A DNA stretch of 64,000 nucleotides from Bacillota bacterium (GTDB lineage Bacteria; Bacillota; Clostridia; Christensenellales; SZUA-584). The DNA is taken from contig JAEYKW010000017.1 in assembly GCA_023408075.1 (NCBI GenBank), positions 93,991-157,990 of the forward strand, written 5' to 3'. The notes under the pieces are model-generated. The model was not told the DNA's origin. It worked only from the letters and a program-made list of their open reading frames with translations, and did no database searches. Numbering within the stretch: the first letter of the stretch is position 1; each line of letters opens with the position of its first letter. A program made the translations under genes and the position numbers. This document shows, piece after piece, positions 44,694 to 53,666 of the stretch.

Positions 44694-45464
44694 TTGGTCA
44701 CTCCTAATATATCCACGCCCTCAAAGAAGCGTTCGAAATCAAACCACTGTTGTGAAAAAGGGTACGACAAGAGATTGTCCAGCTACTACAGATGTCATTA
44801 TAACCTCAAAATACACAGCTATCAACCCCGTACAAAATATTTTACAAATCCGTCCAAAAATATATTATGGCCGCAATTCTTTTGTCCTAAATATAACGTA
44901 TCCGGGGCCAATAATGTTCCCGAAACTGTTTCAAAACCATAACAAATACGCAATATACGGCTGTTTTTTGTTTTCTGTATCAAAAATCAGAAAAAAAGCG
45001 CAAGAGCAATGAACAGGTTAAGCTCATTGCTCTTACGGCAGGAATAAGGTTAATATGGTAGGGCGTCGCATCATATTAATAGCAGGCCTTGCACACAGCA
45101 AACCGTTTGCTGCGCATCCGGCGGCTATAAATCCTCAGTCTTTCCAATAAAAAAAGCCTTACCGAATGCGATAAGACTTCTGCGTCATCGTTCTTTATAC
45201 GGTGTGATTATACCACCGGCCTTTGGTTTTGTCACTGTGCCTCTGCACAAAACGCAGGGTGGTTTTGGCAATTCCGTACTGTTTTTATATGGTGTCAGTC
45301 TTACGGACCGTCAACTGCTTTGCGAAAATCGGCTGTTTCAATCAATAATCCCATTGTGAACCCATGTATTATATTATATAATTTTGTCAAAAGCCGCTCT
45401 GCCATAAATAACGGCGTCACTTGGTCGATACACATAAATATGAACATTCACACGGAGGCGCTTT
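44694..45464. other. 770-bp intergenic region
   Basis: It contains an 11-bp hairpin AAGAGCAATGA/TCATTGCTCTT (45003-45037) and a minus-strand promoter with a terminator 50 bp beyond it (45146-45235, listed separately). No ORF with a ribosome site was found. Confidence 0.5.
45146..45205 (-). ncRNA. Candidate short RNA between promoter and terminator
   Basis: On the minus strand, GTGACA (45230-45235) and TATAAT (45207-45212) are 17 bp apart. About 30 bases past the predicted start, a hairpin AAGTCTTA/TAAGGCTT (one mismatch) is followed by a T-run (45146-45154). The transcript would be about 50-55 bases. It may be a small RNA or an attenuated leader of the distant LCP gene. Confidence 0.35.
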
Positions 45465-45935
45465 ATGAAGTGTAAAAACTGCGGATATCAGAATATCGAC
45501 GGCTATCAATATTGCACGAAATGCGGATATCCCCTCGTGGATACCGCCGCGCCCGGCGTATTTAAAGCGCCTGTGCAGCCCCAGCGCAAACGAGGCCTCG
45601 CGCTTTTCATCGCGGCCTGCGCGGTTGTGGTGGCTGTTTTCATATTGGTTTTGGCGCTTGCTGCCGATCCCGTCGCGGGCCGGTGGTACAGCCAAAACGG
45701 CACGGAGCTGATCATGCTGCAAAATGGCAAGGGCATGACGGTATCGGGCAGCTCGGGCGACATCAAACGGGTGCATTTCATGTATGCCATTGAATACAGA
45801 GAAGCGGGTTATATTGAAGGCGAAATTTATGAGCAGAGCACCGGAAACAGCACGTGGTTCTATCTCTACGACGGCGCGCTTGAGCTTGGCAACGAGTATT
45901 TCTACCGCCAAAAGCCGATTACGCCGATGAAGTGA
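45465..45935 (+). CDS. Zinc-ribbon single-helix membrane protein
   Basis: A 156-residue protein: a zinc ribbon, CKNCGYQNIDGYQYCTKCG (residues 3-21), a linker, one helix (GLALFIAACAVVVAVFILVLALA), and an extracytoplasmic beta-rich domain of about 80 residues (WYSQNGTELIMLQNGKGMTV). GGAGG precedes ATG 45465. The architecture is the same as that of the larger zinc-ribbon protein at 20.6 kb. Function unknown. Confidence 0.75.
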   Translation: MKCKNCGYQNIDGYQYCTKCGYPLVDTAAPGVFKAPVQPQRKRGLALFIAACAVVVAVFILVLALAADPVAGRWYSQNGTELIMLQNGKGMTVSGSSGDIKRVHFMYAIEYREAGYIEGEIYEQSTGNSTWFYLYDGALELGNEYFYRQKPITPMK

Positions 45936-46118
45936 GTGATTCATTTCCGAGAAAAGGATACCTTAATTGCAGATGCAACCGATTAGGAATGTGACCGTAC
46001 GGGCTTTTGTGCCGGTTCTGAACAAGCTAATTATATATATGTGTTATATTCATAGTATAATGAAACAGATAACACTGCAGTACCATGTCAATGATTATGT
46101 ATCAGAAAGATACCGACT

Positions 46119-46592
46119 ATGAATACCAAGAACCTTGAAATCAATTATCTCAGTGAAAACCCGCAGTTTGCGAGTACCGTCTCCGGCTGGATTTATGACG
46201 CGTTTATCAAGGACATCCGGGACGACCTGTCACTTGAAGACCTGACGGTGCGCATCAAAGCCTGCCATAAGGAGACGCTGCCGGTTCGGCTCGTTGCGGT
46301 GTTGAACGGACAGTGCGTGGGCACCGTTTCGCTCGTGGAGAACGATTTGGCTTGCCGCGAATATACGCCCTGGCTTGCCGCCCTGATTGTTGACAAATAT
46401 TTCAGGGGCAGGGGCATCGGGCGGCAGCTGATTTCTTTCGTGCAAGAGCTCGCCCGGCAGATAGGGTATAAAGAGCTGTATCTTCGCACAGAGCACGCCA
46501 GCGGCTATTACCGGAAGCTTGGCTGGCGGTTTGTTGAGAAATGTGCCGATCTGTATCACCTTGAGCCCGACGTTTTTAAATACACTTTGTGA
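46119..46592 (+). CDS. GNAT-family N-acetyltransferase
   Basis: A 157-residue acetyltransferase. LAALIVDKYFRGRGIGRQLISFVQELARQIG is the acetyl-CoA-binding strand-loop-helix (RGRGIG). LYLRTEHASGYYRKLGWRFVE is the typical C-terminal part. It is a stand-alone gene before the two-component system. Substrate unknown. Confidence 0.9.
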   Translation: MNTKNLEINYLSENPQFASTVSGWIYDAFIKDIRDDLSLEDLTVRIKACHKETLPVRLVAVLNGQCVGTVSLVENDLACREYTPWLAALIVDKYFRGRGIGRQLISFVQELARQIGYKELYLRTEHASGYYRKLGWRFVEKCADLYHLEPDVFKYTL

Positions 46593-46678
46593 CACACATC
46601 AGCGAAACACCTGACCGTTTGCAATATTTCATCCGGCAGCATTTTAGAAAAATGTGATTTGAATATGCACTTCTGTGC

Positions 46679-46684
46679 TATAAT
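46679..46684 (+). promoter_or_regulatory. -10 box of the KdpD-like kinase gene
   Basis: A TATAAT sits 26 bp before ATG 46710. A TGATTT 18 bp upstream is the best -35 candidate. It makes the upstream in-frame start at 46659 unlikely, because that would lie before the transcript. Confidence 0.45.
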
Positions 46685-46709
46685 ACAAAAAAATGCTTCA
46701 GGCTCTGTT

Positions 46710-48263
46710 ATGAAAAGTTTTTTGAATGACGATTTCTCTTCTTTTCAGCACGTTGAAAAAGATAATTCGGATATGATAAAGCAAGTGCTGAAAAACACAG
46801 CGACCACAGTAAGTGTTGTCACATTGGCAACCCTTGTTTCCTTTGCACTTAGAGCAACGTTGGATCTGCACGAATCCAGCTATATCATCATTTATATGCT
46901 GAGCGTACTGCTCGTCTCATATCTGACCCAGGGCTATTTATACGGAATTGCAGCTTCCGTTCTGTCGGTGCTTGTTTTCAATTTCTTTTTCACAGAGCCT
47001 TATTATACCCTCATGACATACAGCCCCGAATATCCGGTCACATTTATTGTGATGATGATTGTCTCACTGATTACCAGCACACTGACCACTCGCGTTAAGC
47101 ATGAAACGCAGCGCGCAGAGCTTCGTGAAAAGAGGATGCGCATGCTTTATCAGCTTGAGCGGAACCTGCTGGCTATTAAAGACATCAGCGAAGTGGCTCA
47201 GGTTGCCGCAAAGGATGCGGCGCTGCTTTTCGGAACTTCCGTTTTGGTGACTGTTTCGGATGTGAACAGCCAATTGGGCAGAGGGTATATAGCAGGTGAA
47301 AATGTTTTTGACTCTGCCAAGGAGATAAGCGCATGTGTGGAAGCGTTCCGCTCGGGCATCGCATGCGGAACAGGGACGTCCCTTTTCGAAGACAGCCGCG
47401 CATATTTTCAGCCTATCAAAGGCCAAAGCGGGGTATTGGGTGTTATCGGCATTGCTTTGCCAAACGGTTTTCAGATGTCCGAGGGCCAGCGCATATTCCC
47501 GGAAACCGTCGGTACACAAATTGCATTGGTTATCGAGCGTGAGCAGATGTATGCGAAACAGCAGCGCGCTCAAGTGGAAGCTGAGCGTGAAAGACTGAGG
47601 GGTGATTTGCTTCGATCGGTTTCTCACGACTTAAGAACGCCGCTTGCAGGTATATTGGGTGCTGCCAGCACGGTGTTGGAGAACTACGACCAGTTAACGG
47701 ACGATGTGCGCAAGGATTTTCTGCAGGGGATATGCACCGACGCAGAATGGCTTAACCATATGGTGGATAATATTTTAAGCATGTCGCGTTTCAATGAAGG
47801 TACTGTCGTACTGAAAAAGGAAATGGAAGTCGTCGAAGAGTTGGTTGCCGGTGCGGTGCAGCGTATCAAAAAAAGAACGCAAAACAAAGATATCACCATT
47901 TCGATACCGAACGAATTGATCATGATTCCCGCAGAAGGCATACTGATTGAACAGGTACTTGTCAATCTTTTGGATAACGCCGTTAAATACACACCCGACA
48001 ACGCAAAAGTCCACGTCGTTGCCGAAAGGGATAATGAGTTTATGGCGTTTTCCGTCCACGATGACGGGCCGGGCATCCCCGAGGAAGCCCTCCCGTTTGT
48101 TTTCGACAGATTCTATACGTCGGCAAAACAAGGCCGGCGCGGGTTCGGCCTTGGCCTTGCGATATGCAGATCCATTATTGACGCTCACGGCGGACAAATC
48201 ACCGCATTCAACGACCCAAATGGCGGGGCGGTATTTCGCTTCACTCTGCCGGAAAAGGAGTAG
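46710..48263 (+). CDS. KdpD-like sensor histidine kinase lacking the N-terminal KdpD domain
   Basis: A protein of about 517 residues. A DUF4118-type membrane region of four helices (residues 30-125, including FNFFFTEPYYTL) is followed by a GAF-like domain. The kinase core has the H-box SVSHDLRTPLAGILGA, N-box NLLDNAVKYTP, and GFGLGLAICRSIIDAHGG. Full KdpD has an extra 350-residue N-terminal sensor/USP part, absent here. It pairs with a KdpE-like regulator 3 bp downstream and stands before a Trk operon, so potassium or osmotic control is likely. Confidence 0.88.
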   Translation: MKSFLNDDFSSFQHVEKDNSDMIKQVLKNTATTVSVVTLATLVSFALRATLDLHESSYIIIYMLSVLLVSYLTQGYLYGIAASVLSVLVFNFFFTEPYYTLMTYSPEYPVTFIVMMIVSLITSTLTTRVKHETQRAELREKRMRMLYQLERNLLAIKDISEVAQVAAKDAALLFGTSVLVTVSDVNSQLGRGYIAGENVFDSAKEISACVEAFRSGIACGTGTSLFEDSRAYFQPIKGQSGVLGVIGIALPNGFQMSEGQRIFPETVGTQIALVIEREQMYAKQQRAQVEAERERLRGDLLRSVSHDLRTPLAGILGAASTVLENYDQLTDDVRKDFLQGICTDAEWLNHMVDNILSMSRFNEGTVVLKKEMEVVEELVAGAVQRIKKRTQNKDITISIPNELIMIPAEGILIEQVLVNLLDNAVKYTPDNAKVHVVAERDNEFMAFSVHDDGPGIPEEALPFVFDRFYTSAKQGRRGFGLGLAICRSIIDAHGGQITAFNDPNGGAVFRFTLPEKE

Positions 48264-48266
48264 CCC

Positions 48267-48953
48267 ATGGAACCGCTGATTCTCATTGCGGAAGACGAGA
48301 AACCGATTCGGCACTTTATTAAGGTTTCGCTGGAAACGCAAAAATACAGCTGTTTGGAAGCACAGGACGGCTCAAATGCTATATTGCTCATTGCGTCCCA
48401 TCATCCGGATGTCGTCATTCTCGATCTTGGCCTGCCGGATATGGACGGGCTTGACGTGATCCGCAAGGTCAGGGAATGGTCACAAGTGCCCGTGATCGTT
48501 GTATCGGCCCGCGGTCACGAGCGCGAGAAGGTGCAGGCATTGGACGCGGGAGCGGATGATTATTTGACCAAGCCTTTTTCCGTGCCGGAGCTGCTCGCGC
48601 GCATTCGCGTGGCATTGCGGCGCAATACACTTGTTACCCATTCTGCTGAGCCTGTTTTTGAATTGGATCAGCTGAAAATAGATTTTGAAAAACGCCGTGT
48701 CACGCTGAGCGGGAATATGTTGCATTTGACGCCGACGGAATATAACCTGCTCACCCTTTTGGCAAAGCACTGCGGCAAAGTCCTCACGCACCGGTTCCTG
48801 ATCAGCCAGGTTTGGGGAACAGCCGGTACGGATGATGCGCAGACTCTTCGCGTATGCATGGGGAATCTGCGCCGTAAGATTGAAATTGATACGGCACAGC
48901 CAAGGTACATTGTTACCGAGGTGGGTGTGGGCTACCGCATGGTTGATGAATAG
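48267..48953 (+). CDS. KdpE-like response regulator (OmpR family)
   Basis: A 228-residue regulator: receiver domain with VVILDLGLPDMDGLDVI (phospho-acceptor Asp near residue 53) and LTKPFSVPELLARI, then a winged-helix DNA-binding domain (LTPTEYNLLTLLAKHCGKVLTHRFLISQVWG, LRRKIEIDTAQPRYIVTEVGVGYRM). GGAAAAGGAG precedes ATG 48267. Probably phosphorylated by the kinase gene upstream and a good candidate to control the Trk genes 360 bp downstream. Confidence 0.93.
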   Translation: MEPLILIAEDEKPIRHFIKVSLETQKYSCLEAQDGSNAILLIASHHPDVVILDLGLPDMDGLDVIRKVREWSQVPVIVVSARGHEREKVQALDAGADDYLTKPFSVPELLARIRVALRRNTLVTHSAEPVFELDQLKIDFEKRRVTLSGNMLHLTPTEYNLLTLLAKHCGKVLTHRFLISQVWGTAGTDDAQTLRVCMGNLRRKIEIDTAQPRYIVTEVGVGYRMVDE

Positions 48954-49197
48954 CCTTATATTCCGGACAAATGACGGACAACTGCTCATGCAATAAGGCT
49001 GCTGACAGAATAGCAAATGCATTGCTATAAAAGCAGCTCATTCGGTCAATCCATGTCAACTCGTCGTGTGAAACGGAACGACGACTCCACAGTGAACTAA
49101 AATCCTATGTACATAGCGTCTTATAACGGATACGATTCCCTACGCAATCACGTTGCATCGCTCCTCAACACAACAGGACTGGATCTTTCGTCAAGCT
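48954..49197. other. Intergenic region after the two-component genes
   Basis: About 245 bp before the terminator at 49198. No ORF is supported; short segments such as AAACGGAACGACGACT resemble other intergenic repeats in the window. Confidence 0.4.
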
Positions 49198-49219
49198 AAC
49201 CGCCAAGGCGGTTTTTTCT
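49198..49219 (+). terminator. Terminator between the two-component genes and the Trk operon
   Basis: AACCGCC and GGCGGTT form the stem (CAAG loop if the closing pairs open), followed by a T-run. It suggests that the Trk genes are transcribed separately from the kinase and regulator. Confidence 0.75.
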
Positions 49220-49317
49220 TTATACAATCTTTATACGCCTCCCATATATCATCACACCGTTTTTATATTTTTTGTCCTATCATGAAATCAGCCAAAAAAA
49301 TGAAAGAAGGGCCAAAA

Positions 49318-49743
49318 ATGAAAAGGAATGACGCCTTGCCGGAAGTTTATTCCGCCGAGGTTAATAAAGCGGCCGACTTCCTGATAAAGGGCTGCATGAA
49401 TGAAGCGCTGATTCATATCAAGGGTGCCCTCACCCTCAACACGGAGGCGCCGGAACCGCATAATCTGCTCGGGATATATTTTGAAATGAAAGGTGACGAC
49501 GGGACAGCACGCAAGCATTATCGAGCGGCATATGCCCTTGATCCAACCTATAAGCCCGCATGCCGCAACCTTGAAAGGCTTGTAGATTTTGTTTGGGAGC
49601 CTGTCAGCAGAAAATATGATTTCGGTATTGAATCAAAAGAACCTGGTGAAACCGAGCAATCGCAAAGCACCGTGCCCACCTCAGCCGCCAAGGTTTTGGA
49701 ACAGCATAATTTAAAGGAGAAAAATTTATGTATATCATCATAG
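49318..49743 (+). CDS. TPR-like protein at the head of the Trk operon
   Basis: A 141-residue protein with two to three tetratricopeptide-like repeats (AADFLIKGCMNEALIHIKGALTLNTEAPEPHNLLGIYFEMKGDDGTARKHYRAAYALDPTYKPACRNLERL). ATG 49318 is preceded by GAAGGG; earlier in-frame starts lack sites. It overlaps the first TrkA gene by 16 bases. A scaffolding role for the transporter is an inference. Confidence 0.7.
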   Translation: MKRNDALPEVYSAEVNKAADFLIKGCMNEALIHIKGALTLNTEAPEPHNLLGIYFEMKGDDGTARKHYRAAYALDPTYKPACRNLERLVDFVWEPVSRKYDFGIESKEPGETEQSQSTVPTSAAKVLEQHNLKEKNLCISS

Positions 49744-50357
49744 CAGGCTGCAGAAAAATCGGCTCAAATCTTGCACTGATGCTGTCGGAAGAAAACCACG
49801 ATGTCGTGGTTATAGACAGCGACCCGAATAATTTTGACCTGCTTGGTTCCGGGTTTAACGGTGTCACCATTGCCGGTTTGCCGATCGATGAGGATGTGCT
49901 TCGAAACGCCGGTATCGATAATGCGGATGCGCTTGCAGCAGTCACCAACGATGACAATATGAATGTGATGGTGTCCGAGATCGCACGCGATCTGTTTCAT
50001 GTTCCCGCTGTGATTACACGATTATACGATTCTGAACGTGAGACTGTTTTTAAAAGAATGGGGCTCACAACAATCTGCCCAACAACGCTTGCAGTTGACA
50101 GGCTAAAGAAAATGTTGCTTCCGCCGAGTGAGACCGCTGCGATTGATATCGAAGGAACTGCAGTCCAATTTCGTTTCATCAAGCCTGCAAGGCGGCTTTG
50201 GGGCACGAGTGTATCCGAAGCAAATGGGTCCGTTATTTTCGGTGTTATCAGGCAAGGCCGGTTTCAAATTGCCTGTGCCAAAACAGTTATTCAAGCCGAC
50301 GATTTTCTTGTGATCCCTGAATATGCCGATCAGGAAGGTGAAGCAGCATGTTTATAA
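49728..50357 (+). CDS. trkA: TrkA-type potassium-channel gating subunit (copy 1)
   Basis: A 209-residue RCK/TrkA protein: N-terminal Rossmann-like domain and TrkA_C-like domain (residues 130-205). The nucleotide loop reads IIIAGCRKIGSNLALML, where the usual GxGxxG has Arg in place of the second Gly. DSDPNNFDLLGSGF and ADALAAVTNDDNMNVMVSEIARDLF are standard. AAAGGAG precedes ATG 49728. It overlaps copy 2 by 10 bases. Confidence 0.88.
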   Translation: MYIIIAGCRKIGSNLALMLSEENHDVVVIDSDPNNFDLLGSGFNGVTIAGLPIDEDVLRNAGIDNADALAAVTNDDNMNVMVSEIARDLFHVPAVITRLYDSERETVFKRMGLTTICPTTLAVDRLKKMLLPPSETAAIDIEGTAVQFRFIKPARRLWGTSVSEANGSVIFGVIRQGRFQIACAKTVIQADDFLVIPEYADQEGEAACL

Positions 50358-51013
50358 TCATTGTGGGCGGCGGTAAGGTGGGCTATTATCTCGCCAAAAC
50401 GCTGGCACCCGAAAAGCACCAAATCGTGCTGATTGAAGAGGACGTTCAGCTATGTGAAAAGATCGCCTGTGAACTCATTGATATTGGCGTCGGACTGATT
50501 CATGGGGATGGAACGGATATCAAATATCTCAAGGACGCGGAAATAGAAAAAGCGGACCTGCTGATTGCAGTCACGGGACACGATCAGAATAATCTCGTCG
50601 CCTGTCAGCTGGCCAAGAATTATTTCGGCGTCGCCCGGACAATCGCCCGCGTGAACAACCCGAAAAACATTAATGTTTTTAAGCATTTGGGTGTAGATTC
50701 AACTGTCAGCAGCACCGCGCATATCGCGGATATCATCGAACAGGAAGTGGACTGGGCGGGTGTCAACCGCATGCTGGCGGAAAGAGTCGGGGATGTGCGT
50801 ATCCGAGAGTTCACTGTTGCGGAGATGTCGGAGGCATCAGGCAAAAATGTTGAGACCTTGCGTATGCCCAAAGGAACCATATTAATTTCGGTCGTCAGAG
50901 ACAAAGAGGCAATCATACCGAACGGACAGACAAAAATTCTGGCCGGTGATATCGTGGTGGCATTGACGAACGAAGGAAATATGCCTGGGGTGGCATCATA
51001 TTTCATTGGTTAA
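50348..51013 (+). CDS. trkA: TrkA-type potassium-channel gating subunit (copy 2)
   Basis: A 221-residue TrkA protein with an intact nucleotide loop (IIIVGGGKVGYYLAKTLA), ADLLIAVTGHDQNNLVACQLAKNYFG, and a TrkA_C domain. It differs from copy 1 in keeping the full GxGxxG. The pair probably assembles as a hetero-ring on TrkH. The stop is 13 bp before the start of a small membrane peptide. Confidence 0.92.
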   Translation: MFIIIVGGGKVGYYLAKTLAPEKHQIVLIEEDVQLCEKIACELIDIGVGLIHGDGTDIKYLKDAEIEKADLLIAVTGHDQNNLVACQLAKNYFGVARTIARVNNPKNINVFKHLGVDSTVSSTAHIADIIEQEVDWAGVNRMLAERVGDVRIREFTVAEMSEASGKNVETLRMPKGTILISVVRDKEAIIPNGQTKILAGDIVVALTNEGNMPGVASYFIG

Positions 51014-51026
51014 CAGGAGAGCTTTT

Positions 51027-51128
51027 ATGAAAAAAGTAACGAGTTATGCATCCGGCGTCATTGCCGAAATCATATTTGCCGGTATCCTGATAGCAATCGG
51101 ATTGCTGATATCACTATTGGCTTTGTGA
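51027..51128 (+). CDS. 33-residue membrane peptide in the Trk operon
   Basis: A short gene between trkA copy 2 and trkH. ATG 51027 is preceded by ACAGGAGA at the right distance. It encodes MKKVTSYASGVIAEIIFAGI and then LIAIGLLISLLAL, one transmembrane helix after a basic N-terminus. The stop lies just before the trkH ribosome site (GAGG). Size and position recall KdpF, the small stabilising subunit of the Kdp pump, but sequence homology is not shown. Confidence 0.7.
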   Translation: MKKVTSYASGVIAEIIFAGILIAIGLLISLLAL

Positions 51129-51135
51129 GGTGTTT

Positions 51136-52659
51136 ATGATAGAAAAGCATGTGAGCCATCTGTACCCAATTGGCTATTATATTGGCATTGTCATCATCGG
51201 GCTCGGTGCTATACAATACGTCCCGATTCTGGTCTCGGCAATTTATGCCGAATGGGATATCCTGTACGATTTCATTATCAGCAGCTCCGTCGCCCTGATT
51301 CTCGGCGGCTCCATGATGCTGGGATTCGGCAAATACAGGCATCAGCGGCTGAGCTGGGGCGAAGGCATGATTGTTGCCGCCGTTTCCTGGTTTGCAGGCA
51401 TGCTGCTGTGCGCCCTGCCGTATTATTTAAGCGGCAATTATCTCTCATATTTGGACTGCTGCTTTGACGTGATGAGCGGCTTTACCACCACCGGGCTTGC
51501 TTTGATACAGGACATGGACCACATTTCGTATGGCATTAACATGTGGCGGCACCTTCTCACCTTTGTGGGCGGACAGGGTATGGTGGTGCTGGCGCTGACA
51601 TTTTTGGTCAAAGGTACGAATGGCACATACAAAATGTATGTCGGAGAGGCGAAGGATGAGCGGCTGATGCCAAACGCCGTCAGTACGGCGCGGTATATCT
51701 GGCTCATCAGCCTTATATATCTTGGCGCGGGAACTCTTGTGCAATGGTTCGCCGGCATTGTCGCGGGAATGCCTGTTGACCGGGCGTTTCTTCACGGGTT
51801 GTGGATATCTATGGCAGGATGGAGCACAGGCGGCTTCGCGCCGATGTCTCAGAACATTCTTTACTACCACAGTGCGTTTTATGAGATTGTCACAATGGTG
51901 TTCTTTATCATCGGCTCGTTTAACTTTGCCCTCCATTATGCCGTTATGACGCATAAAAAAGGCGAGCTGCGGCGTAATATTGAGACGGTGACCTTTACCA
52001 TCACGGTGACCGTGCTGACCCTTATCGCCACACTGGGGCTGCTGCAGAATGGCATATACACCGATGCGGTCTCCATGTTCCGCAAGGGGTTTTATCAGCT
52101 CATCTCTGGCCATACGACGACCGGCTTTATGACCATCTATGCACGGCAGTTCTACCTTGAATGGGGCGATATCGCTCTGTTCGCCATCATGCTCGCAATG
52201 CTGTTCGGCGGCAGCGCCTGCTCGACAGCGGGCGGCTTTAAAGCACTGCGCATCGGCATTATAGCGGGTGCGTTCAAAAAAGATATCCATCAGATGGTAT
52301 TGCCCGAATCTGCAATATCCATTAAAAAGTATCACCATATCAAGGACGTCGTGCTGGAGGATAAAGTGGTACGCAGCGCGTTTCTGATCGTGTTTGCGTA
52401 TATTGTCACTTTCGCAATGGGAACTCTGGTTGGGATGCTCTGCGGCTACCCATTTGGAGAGGCGGCTTTTGAATCCGCCTCCGTCACAGGCAACGTGGGC
52501 CTCAGTATCGGCCTCACGAATGCCGCTATGCCTGCTGTTCTGAAAACAACCTATATACTGATCATGTGGCTGGCGCGCCTTGAGTTTGTGTCGATACTCG
52601 CACTCGGCGTTTATATTGCCACAAAGGTGAGAAAAAAATGCGTAAGAAGATTTCTGTAA
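51136..52659 (+). CDS. trkH: TrkH/KtrB-family potassium transporter
   Basis: A protein of about 507 residues with four channel-like repeats. The four selectivity loops are SGFTTTGLA, WSTGGFAPMS, SGHTTTGFM and SVTGNVGLSIG, all with the required Gly. It imports K+ under control of the TrkA ring. ATG 51136 is used rather than GTG 51130, since GAGG lies 5 bp before it. It overlaps the next gene by 22 bases. Confidence 0.93.
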   Translation: MIEKHVSHLYPIGYYIGIVIIGLGAIQYVPILVSAIYAEWDILYDFIISSSVALILGGSMMLGFGKYRHQRLSWGEGMIVAAVSWFAGMLLCALPYYLSGNYLSYLDCCFDVMSGFTTTGLALIQDMDHISYGINMWRHLLTFVGGQGMVVLALTFLVKGTNGTYKMYVGEAKDERLMPNAVSTARYIWLISLIYLGAGTLVQWFAGIVAGMPVDRAFLHGLWISMAGWSTGGFAPMSQNILYYHSAFYEIVTMVFFIIGSFNFALHYAVMTHKKGELRRNIETVTFTITVTVLTLIATLGLLQNGIYTDAVSMFRKGFYQLISGHTTTGFMTIYARQFYLEWGDIALFAIMLAMLFGGSACSTAGGFKALRIGIIAGAFKKDIHQMVLPESAISIKKYHHIKDVVLEDKVVRSAFLIVFAYIVTFAMGTLVGMLCGYPFGEAAFESASVTGNVGLSIGLTNAAMPAVLKTTYILIMWLARLEFVSILALGVYIATKVRKKCVRRFL

Positions 52660-53135
52660 TCATAGCCGTTGTTATCTGCATTTTCCCCACGGTTTCTCTT
52701 GCCGGCGGAGTATCCGTAACGAGCAATGATTTAATCAATCATGCCGAAAATTATGACGGAAAAGACATCATATATACCGGCGAAGTCATCGGGGATATTT
52801 TGTCACGCGGAAAGTATTCATGGATCAATGTATCTGATGGCAGCAATGCTATGGGTGTATGGGTTCAAAGCGATGCTATAAGTGATATTGATATGCTTGG
52901 CGGCTATACGACGCACGGAGATACGGTCAGAATGACCGGCGTTTTCAACCGAGCCTGCCCAGAGCATGGCGGAGACATGGATATCCATGCAAAAAGCATT
53001 GAGATCGTACAAAAAGGCTTTGCCGTGTCGCATAATGTCACGAGCTGGAAGTTTGTTATGGGCCCCGTTCTGCTGGCGGGGGCGGTTCTGTGTTTGATTT
53101 TTATAATAAAAAAAAGAAAGTTAAAGCGTTGTTGA
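52638..53135 (+). CDS. Secreted OB-fold-like protein with C-terminal membrane anchor
   Basis: A 165-residue protein: signal peptide (ISVIIAVVICIFPTVSLAGG), a beta-rich domain of about 100 residues resembling the tRNA_anti/OB fold (DGKDIIYTGEVIGDILSRGKYSWINVSDG ... GDTVRMTGVFNRACPEHGGDMDIHA), and a C-terminal helix (MGPVLLAGAVLCLIFIIKKRK). It starts inside trkH, so is translated with it. Function unknown; a part of the transporter complex outside the membrane is possible. Confidence 0.7.
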   Translation: MRKKISVIIAVVICIFPTVSLAGGVSVTSNDLINHAENYDGKDIIYTGEVIGDILSRGKYSWINVSDGSNAMGVWVQSDAISDIDMLGGYTTHGDTVRMTGVFNRACPEHGGDMDIHAKSIEIVQKGFAVSHNVTSWKFVMGPVLLAGAVLCLIFIIKKRKLKRC

Positions 53136-53666
53136 TATACAATTGAAAGCTGTTTTTTAAAACAGTCCAGAGTGTCAAAAAACTCTATTATTGCGGCTCC
53201 CTCTGACGACTACCCATCGGATGAATAGGAGGCTGTCACCGATTAGTGACTGGAGGAGAGATAGTGGCTATAAATCGGTCAAAGTAGTCGCCTTTTCCGG
53301 CGCGTCGCACTCATCACAGTTCAACTGCGAGAGGCTATTAGACTTTATCTACAGCCTGAGCTGTTTTTCGAAACAGCCTTTTTTATGTTAAGTCGCAAAC
53401 CACTTCTGCCAGATTCCTAAAACAACGCTCATTTGCCTATACGCGTTCAAACCCCCGCCTGAGCGGCATTCGCGCGCGAATAGCCCCGCCAACCTGCCCA
53501 AACGCGCTTATTGTCGCTTTATCATTGCCGTTTCGTATGTTGACCAAATGACAGCAGATGCCTATAATAATTGTTTGTGTGTAAATAATAATGGAAAGGC
53601 TATATAATAGCTACGCATTCACCGGGTGCTCAAACGCCCATAGATACAAGGCTTATAATCCGCAAC
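53136..53666. other. 530-bp intergenic region
   Basis: It contains a terminator-like hairpin GCTGTTT-TTCG-AAACAGC plus T-run at 53360-53386 and a TATAAT at 53603-53608 before the MATE gene. No ORF is supported. Confidence 0.5.
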
